Below, in pieces: positions 38,041 through 42,160 of a stretch of 42,160 bases of DNA. The notes under the pieces were generated by a model. It searched no databases. It was not told the origin of the DNA and saw only the letters and a list, made by a program, of their open reading frames with translations. The stretch comes from an uncultured Atopobiaceae bacterium. Lineage in GTDB: Bacteria > Actinomycetota > Coriobacteriia > Coriobacteriales > Atopobiaceae. The stretch spans positions 1-42,160 of the forward strand of contig CALUHH010000019.1 in NCBI GenBank assembly GCA_944320385.1, written 5' to 3'. Positions within the stretch are counted from its first letter, which is position 1, and every line of letters begins with the position of its first letter. Position numbers and translations under genes: made by a program.

Positions 38041-38352
38041 ATGGCCGAGAAGAACCACTGCCCGCACTGCGGGCCGCTCAAGCACACGCCGCGCTCGCCC
38101 GAGCTCAAGGCGGACGTGGCGCGCCGTGTCAACCGCGCCGTGGGTCAGCTGAACGGCATTCGCACGATGGTGGAGGAGGACCGCTACTGCGGCGACGTGC
38201 TCACGCAGCTCGCCGCCGTGGAGTCCGCCGTCAAGGCCATCTCGCGCGAGGTCATGCGCGACCATCTGGAGACCTGCGTGGTCGAGCGCATCCAGGCGGG
38301 CGACACCGAGGTCGTGGACGAGGTCATGGGCCTCTTCAAGAAGTTCATGTGA
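38041..38352 (+). CDS. csoR: CsoR-family copper-sensing repressor
   Basis: This 103-residue all-helical repressor carries the Cu(I) ligand set Cys50, His75 and Cys79 (RYCGDV and RDHLETC), the C-H-C pattern of CsoR. The extended N-terminus (HCPHCGP) adds further Cys/His residues that could bind metal. GAGGAGG lies 6 bp before the ATG. It is first in the operon with copA and sits under a promoter with a matching operator, so autoregulation is expected. Confidence 0.95.
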   Translation: MAEKNHCPHCGPLKHTPRSPELKADVARRVNRAVGQLNGIRTMVEEDRYCGDVLTQLAAVESAVKAISREVMRDHLETCVVERIQAGDTEVVDEVMGLFKKFM

Positions 38353-38354
38353 CC

Positions 38355-38424
38355 TGTGAGTTGGGGACAGTCCCCAATTCACATAAAAGTTTTCTGTAAT
38401 TTGGGGACTGTCCCCAACTTACAG
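38355..38424. repeat. Two TTGGGGAC palindromes between csoR and copA
   Basis: Palindromes at 38355-38383 (starting 2 bp after the csoR stop) and 38394-38424 lie in tandem, ending beside the copA ribosome site AAGGAGG. Each is like those at 18986 and 27098. Two strong hairpins here should affect csoR-copA cotranscription or copA translation. Confidence 0.9.
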
Positions 38425-38436
38425 AAGGAGGCAGCG

Positions 38437-41001
38437 ATGAGGGAGACCTTTGACATAACGGGCATGACCTGCGCGGCGTGCTCCGCGCGCGTGCAGAGGG
38501 CCGCGGGCGAGGTGCCCGGCGTGACCTGCGCCAACGTGAACCTGCTCAAGAACTCGATGGAGCTCGACTACGACGGCTCCCCCGAGACCGCCGCAGCCGT
38601 GGTCGGCGCCATCGAGCAGGCCGGCTACGGGGCGGCCCGACGTGCCCGCGCGGGCGAGAAGGACGCGCGCGCCGCGGAGCGCCCGGGCGCGGCGGCGGAG
38701 CGCGCGATCAAGGAGAAGCGCAACCAGCTCATCATCTCCGCGGTCTTCTCGGTGCCGCTCTTCTACGTTGCCATGGGGCCGATGTTCGGCTGGCCGCAGC
38801 CGCCCTTCCTGGCGGGCGAGGCCAACCTCATGGCGCAGGGCCTCACGCAGCTTTTGCTGTGCGCGCCGATCCTCCTCGTCAACCGCCACTATTTCGTCAC
38901 CGGCTTCAGGACGCTCCGGCACCGCGCGCCCAACATGGACTCGCTCATCGCGCTGGGCTCGGCCGCGTCTGCCGTCTGGTCGGTGGCCCAGCTCTACCGC
39001 ATGGCGTGGGCGGTCGGCGCCGGCGACGCGGCGACGCTCCATGCCGCTGCGCACAACCTCTACTTTGACTCCGCCGGCATGATCTTGACTCTCATCACGC
39101 TGGGCAAGTTCTTCGAGGCGCGCGCCAAGGGCCGCACCACCGACGCCATCACCGCCCTCATGGACCTCGCCCCCAAGACGGCCGTCGTCGTGCGCGATGG
39201 CGCAGAGGTCGAGGTCCCCACCGAGGACGTGGCGGTGGGAGAGCGCGTGATCGTGCGCGCCGGCGCGTCGGTGCCCGTGGACGGCGTCGTGCTCGAGGGC
39301 TCCGCCGCCATCGACGAGTCCGCGATCACCGGCGAGCCCGTCCCGCGCGAGGTGGGCCCGGGCGACCGCGTGACCGGAGCGACCGTCTCCACCCGCGGCT
39401 GGATCGCCCTGGAGGCGCGCGCCGTGGGCGACGACACCACGCTCGCGGGCATCATCCGCCTCGTCGACGAGGCCACCAGCTCCAAGGCGCCCATCGAGCG
39501 CATGGCCGACAAGATCGCGGGCGTCTTCGTCCCCGTGGTCATCGCCATCGCGGCCGTTACCTTCGTTGCGTGGCTCGCGCTCGCCGGCGACGTTGCCACA
39601 GCGCTCACGCACGCCATCTCCATCCTCGTGATCTCCTGCCCGTGCGCGCTCGGCCTGGCCACGCCCACCGCCATCATGGTGGGCACCGGGCGCGGCGCCG
39701 CCAACGGCATCCTCATCAAGTCGGCGGAGGCGCTCGAGACCGCCTGCGGCGTGGACACCGTCGTGCTTGACAAGACCGGCACCGTCACCGCCGGCGCGCC
39801 GCGCGTGACCGACGTCCGCCTCGCGGCGGGCGTCTCCGAGGCGGGGCTCCTGCGCGTGGCCGCCGCCCTCGAGCGCAAGAGCGAGCACCCGCTCGCGGGG
39901 GCGATCTGCGACTACGTGGACGAGAAGAACGCGGACGCCGACAAGGGCGCGCGGGTCGAGAAGTTCGAGCAGGTTCCGGGCGGCGGCCTCTCCGCGCTCG
40001 TGGACGGCGAGCCCGCGCTCGCCGGCAACGCGCGCCTCATGGCGGCCCGCGACGTGGGCCTCGGGGAGCTCGCGAGCGCCGCCGAGGCGCTCGCCGACGA
40101 CGGCAAGACCCCGCTGTTCTTCTCGGCCGGTGGACGAGCCCTGGGCATGGTGGCCGTCGCCGACCTCGTCAAGCCCACGAGCGCCGCCGCGATCGCCCGC
40201 CTGCGCGCGATGGGCGCCCGCACGGTCCTGCTCACCGGCGACCAGGAGCGCACCGCGGCCGCCGTGGCGCGCCGGGTGGGCGTCGACGAGGTCGTCGCCG
40301 GCGTGCTGCCCGCGCAGAAGGAGGCCAAGGTCCGCGAGCTTCAGGCCGCCGGGCGCACCGTTGCCATGGTCGGCGACGGCATCAACGACGCTCCGGCGCT
40401 CGCCCGCGCCGACGTGGGCATCGCCATCGGTGCCGGCACGGACGTGGCCATCTCCTCGGCCGACGTGGTGCTCATGCACTCCGACCCGGCCGACGTGGCC
40501 ACCGCCATGGAGCTCTCCCGCGCCACGATGCGCAACATCAAGCAGAACCTCTTCTGGGCGCTCTTCTACAACGCCATCTGCATCCCCGTGGCCGCCGGCG
40601 CGCTGTCGCCGTGGGGCGTCACGCTCAACCCGATGATCGGCGCGGCGGCCATGGGCTTCTCGTCCGTCTTCGTGGTGAGCAACGCGCTGCGCCTGCGCAC
40701 CTGGCGGCCGAGCGAGCGGGCAACGCCGGCGGAGCCTGCCGCCGTCGAGATCGAGACCGTGTCCGTCGAGACAACCGTGAGAAAGGACCCCACCATGACC
40801 AAGACCCTGAACGTCACCGGCATGATGTGCCAGCACTGCGTCGCGCACGTGAAGAAGGCGCTCGAGGGCGTCGAGGGCGTGAGCTCCGTCGACGTGAACC
40901 TCGAGGCCGGCACCGCGACCGTCGAGGCCGCCGAGGGCGTGGCCGACGACGCGCTCGTGGCCGCCGTCGTCGACGCCGGTTACGAGGCCGCCGTGGCGTA
41001 G
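38437..41001 (+). CDS. copA: Copper-exporting P1B-type ATPase with CopZ-like C-terminal domain
   Basis: This 854-residue membrane ATPase pumps Cu(I) out of the cell. An N-terminal metal-binding domain (GMTCAACSARV, Cys at 12 and 15) is followed by eight transmembrane helices. It carries the transport motif CPC (401-403), phosphorylation site DKTGT (Asp445), SEHP, and GDGINDAPALA hinge. After the last helix and a ~45-residue linker, a second heavy-metal domain (GMMCQHC) forms the C-terminus. That position is unusual for CopA. An internal ATG at 40795 with AAAGGA upstream could start this part alone as a 68-residue chaperone. AAGGAGG precedes the main start. Confidence 0.95.
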   Translation: MRETFDITGMTCAACSARVQRAAGEVPGVTCANVNLLKNSMELDYDGSPETAAAVVGAIEQAGYGAARRARAGEKDARAAERPGAAAERAIKEKRNQLIISAVFSVPLFYVAMGPMFGWPQPPFLAGEANLMAQGLTQLLLCAPILLVNRHYFVTGFRTLRHRAPNMDSLIALGSAASAVWSVAQLYRMAWAVGAGDAATLHAAAHNLYFDSAGMILTLITLGKFFEARAKGRTTDAITALMDLAPKTAVVVRDGAEVEVPTEDVAVGERVIVRAGASVPVDGVVLEGSAAIDESAITGEPVPREVGPGDRVTGATVSTRGWIALEARAVGDDTTLAGIIRLVDEATSSKAPIERMADKIAGVFVPVVIAIAAVTFVAWLALAGDVATALTHAISILVISCPCALGLATPTAIMVGTGRGAANGILIKSAEALETACGVDTVVLDKTGTVTAGAPRVTDVRLAAGVSEAGLLRVAAALERKSEHPLAGAICDYVDEKNADADKGARVEKFEQVPGGGLSALVDGEPALAGNARLMAARDVGLGELASAAEALADDGKTPLFFSAGGRALGMVAVADLVKPTSAAAIARLRAMGARTVLLTGDQERTAAAVARRVGVDEVVAGVLPAQKEAKVRELQAAGRTVAMVGDGINDAPALARADVGIAIGAGTDVAISSADVVLMHSDPADVATAMELSRATMRNIKQNLFWALFYNAICIPVAAGALSPWGVTLNPMIGAAAMGFSSVFVVSNALRLRTWRPSERATPAEPAAVEIETVSVETTVRKDPTMTKTLNVTGMMCQHCVAHVKKALEGVEGVSSVDVNLEAGTATVEAAEGVADDALVAAVVDAGYEAAVA
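40795..41001 (+). CDS. Possible internally initiated CopZ-like copper chaperone
   Basis: In the same frame as copA, an ATG at 40795 is preceded by GAGAAAGGA at a 7-bp spacing. From it runs a complete 68-residue heavy-metal-associated domain with MxCxxC (MMCQHC). It has the size and sequence of free CopZ chaperones. The gene may be read both as a fused domain and as a separate protein; whether internal initiation occurs is unknown. Confidence 0.45.
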   Translation: MTKTLNVTGMMCQHCVAHVKKALEGVEGVSSVDVNLEAGTATVEAAEGVADDALVAAVVDAGYEAAVA

Positions 41002-41321
41002 CCCCGCGAGGGGCGCCCTGGCGCCTCCGATGCCGACAGTATGCCCCCCGTGCGGTTGGTCGGGCCCCATCTGGGAAAACGTCCTCGTGATCGCGCGGGA
41101 GGCATACTGCGGCCCGCTGTCTGGTCCTGCGCGGCGCGGCGCAGTATACCTTTGCGGCGACGCCGAGAAGCACAACTGCGCAAATGTCGCTGCCGCGCGC
41201 GGGAATGCGTGCTGTCCGGTCGGCGGGCTGCGCACCTCAGACAATCCCCCGCCGCGCCGGCCCCACGCGCCGCGGTACTAAAATGGGTCGGCTCCGATCA
41301 CGCGTCACGAAGGACCGACCC
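41002..41321. other. Intergenic region after copA
   Basis: A GGGGCGCC-CT-GGCGCCTC hairpin lies just after copA (about 41010-41028) and may terminate it. Further on, CAGTATGCC (about 41037) and GGCATACTG (about 41102) form an inverted pair, with a related GCAGTATACC near 41140. A TAAAAT -10-like box lies near 41279 for the MFS gene. No gene is seen. Confidence 0.5.
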
Positions 41322-42160
41322 ATGGACCTCACCTCCGAGCAGAAGCGCGTCGTCTACACGCTGGGCTTCTGCGGCCTCGTCTCCGCCGCCGACAACTGGT
41401 TCGTCTCGCCGGCGCTGCCCGCCATCGCAAACGCGCTCGGCGTGGCGGCCTCGGCGGCGGCGATCGTGCTCACCGCCTACCTCGTCCCCTACGGCCTGCT
41501 GCAGCCGGTCTGCGGCACGCTCGGCGACCGCTTCGGCCGGCTGCGCGTGCTGCACGTGATCGTGGCGGGGCTCGCGCTGGGGACGTTCCTCTGCGCCGTG
41601 GCGCCCACGCTCCCGCTGCTCGTGGCCGCGCGCGTGGTCACGGGCTGCTTCGCCGCGGGCATCATCGCGGTCTCCCAGGCGCTCGTCGGCGACGTCGTGG
41701 GGCCGGAGCGCCGCGGCGCCGCGGTGGGCGTCCTCATGGGCATCACCTTCACGGGGCAGGGGCTCTCATCGGGCCTGGGCGGCATCATCTGCGACCTCAT
41801 GAGCTGGCGCGCGGCCTTTGCGTGCTTCGGCGTGCTCGCGGTCGTCGCGCTCGCGCTGCTGCTGCGGCTTCCCGCGACGGGCGAGAAGGACGCTCGGGGC
41901 GAGAAGGACGCGGGGCCCGTGGCTCCCGCACCCGCTCCGAACGGCTCGTTCTTCTCGCGTGCCGCCCGCATCTTCTTTGGCAGCCATCGCGCCGTGTACC
42001 TGGTGGCGTGCTCCACGGGCCTCGTCTTCCTGGGCGTCTACGGCTTCATGGGGACGTTTCTGGCCGAGCGCTGCGGCCTCGGCTCCACGCAGGCGGGGCT
42101 CATCATGATGCTCTACGGCGTGATGTGCCTCGTGGGCGGCACCGTCTCCGGGCGCATCGG
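41322..42160 (+). CDS. MFS transporter (truncated by window end)
   Basis: The first 279 residues of a major facilitator protein are present, without stop before the window ends. Helices 1-6 are present, with the loop 2-3 signature GDRFGRLR and motif-C-like GITFTGQGLSSGLGG in helix 5, pointing to a drug or metabolite exporter of the DHA type. The central cytoplasmic linker (GEKDARGEKDAGPV..., then SFFSRAARIFF) carries three copies of the CGAGAAGRAC word within 76 bp. AAGGA precedes the ATG. Substrate unknown. Confidence 0.88.
   Translation, partial: MDLTSEQKRVVYTLGFCGLVSAADNWFVSPALPAIANALGVAASAAAIVLTAYLVPYGLLQPVCGTLGDRFGRLRVLHVIVAGLALGTFLCAVAPTLPLLVAARVVTGCFAAGIIAVSQALVGDVVGPERRGAAVGVLMGITFTGQGLSSGLGGIICDLMSWRAAFACFGVLAVVALALLLRLPATGEKDARGEKDAGPVAPAPAPNGSFFSRAARIFFGSHRAVYLVACSTGLVFLGVYGFMGTFLAERCGLGSTQAGLIMMLYGVMCLVGGTVSGRI

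Noticed and set aside
1..42160. tRNA or rRNA genes, prophage or complete insertion sequence
   Set aside because: No cloverleaf, ribosomal signature, integrase or transposase was seen on either strand.

Overview
The window looks like a chromosomal segment of a high-GC, anaerobic, sugar-fermenting actinobacterium. Coriobacteriia, and an Olsenella-like member of the Atopobiaceae in particular, fits best. The evidence is the strong G/C third-position bias, the cellobiose-type PTS, a pyruvate formate-lyase system and the abundance of intergenic palindromes. The lineage is inferred from gene content, not proven.

Layout. 1-4.4 kb: ROK fructokinase, hemolysin-III (PAQR) membrane protein, three small integral-membrane proteins and a remarkable intergenic repeat array. 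4.3-10.7 kb: a beta-glucoside module, with a GntR/UTRA repressor divergent from a GH1 6-phospho-beta-glucosidase, PTS IIC, IIB and IIA, and a GH4 6-phospho-beta-glucosidase. 10.8-11.5 kb: a HicAB-like toxin-antitoxin pair. 11.5-17.6 kb: a sortase beside its probable substrate, a ~1750-residue surface protein with DUF11-like repeats and an FPNTG anchor. 18-22.8 kb: macro domain-HTH protein, VWA protein, second repeat array, YccF protein, a scar holding two truncated genes (one a DUF262/DUF1524 nuclease remnant), an acetyltransferase and a tandem DUF1294 protein. 23-29.2 kb: C69 dipeptidase, DAHP synthase, and the pyruvate formate-lyase operon in which the glycyl-radical domain is a separate 80-residue protein. 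29.6-35.2 kb: GtrA-like protein, GH3 beta-glucosidase with a membrane tail, DedA protein, Fe-alcohol dehydrogenase. 35.2-37.8 kb: a second HicAB pair, a DUF6429/pRiA4b-ORF3-type protein and a small membrane protein. 38-41 kb: copper operon (CsoR, CopA with a fused CopZ-like tail). 41.3 kb to the end: a truncated MFS transporter.

Metabolically the genes fit together. Beta-glucosides enter by the PTS and are cleaved by the GH1 and GH4 enzymes, or are cleaved by GH3. ROK kinase feeds free sugar into glycolysis, and PFL plus the alcohol dehydrogenase handle anaerobic pyruvate and aldehyde disposal.

The most unusual content is non-coding. (1) A 10-mer, CGAGAAGRAC, occurs about 39 times by eye count, in intergenic DNA, in terminator stems, and inside genes mainly at protein ends and linkers; it behaves like a DNA-uptake-type signal word. 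(2) There are three intergenic arrays of a ~24-bp degenerate repeat with an exact 41-bp period, whose orientation flips in the middle. (3) A repeat family has a 39-bp CTTCTCG...CGAGAAG core flanked by equal numbers of inverted GTTGTGCGCAC units. (4) TTGGGGACWGTCCCCAA palindromes sit 1-3 bp after stop codons. I could find no published description of (1) to (3) from memory, and no search was possible.
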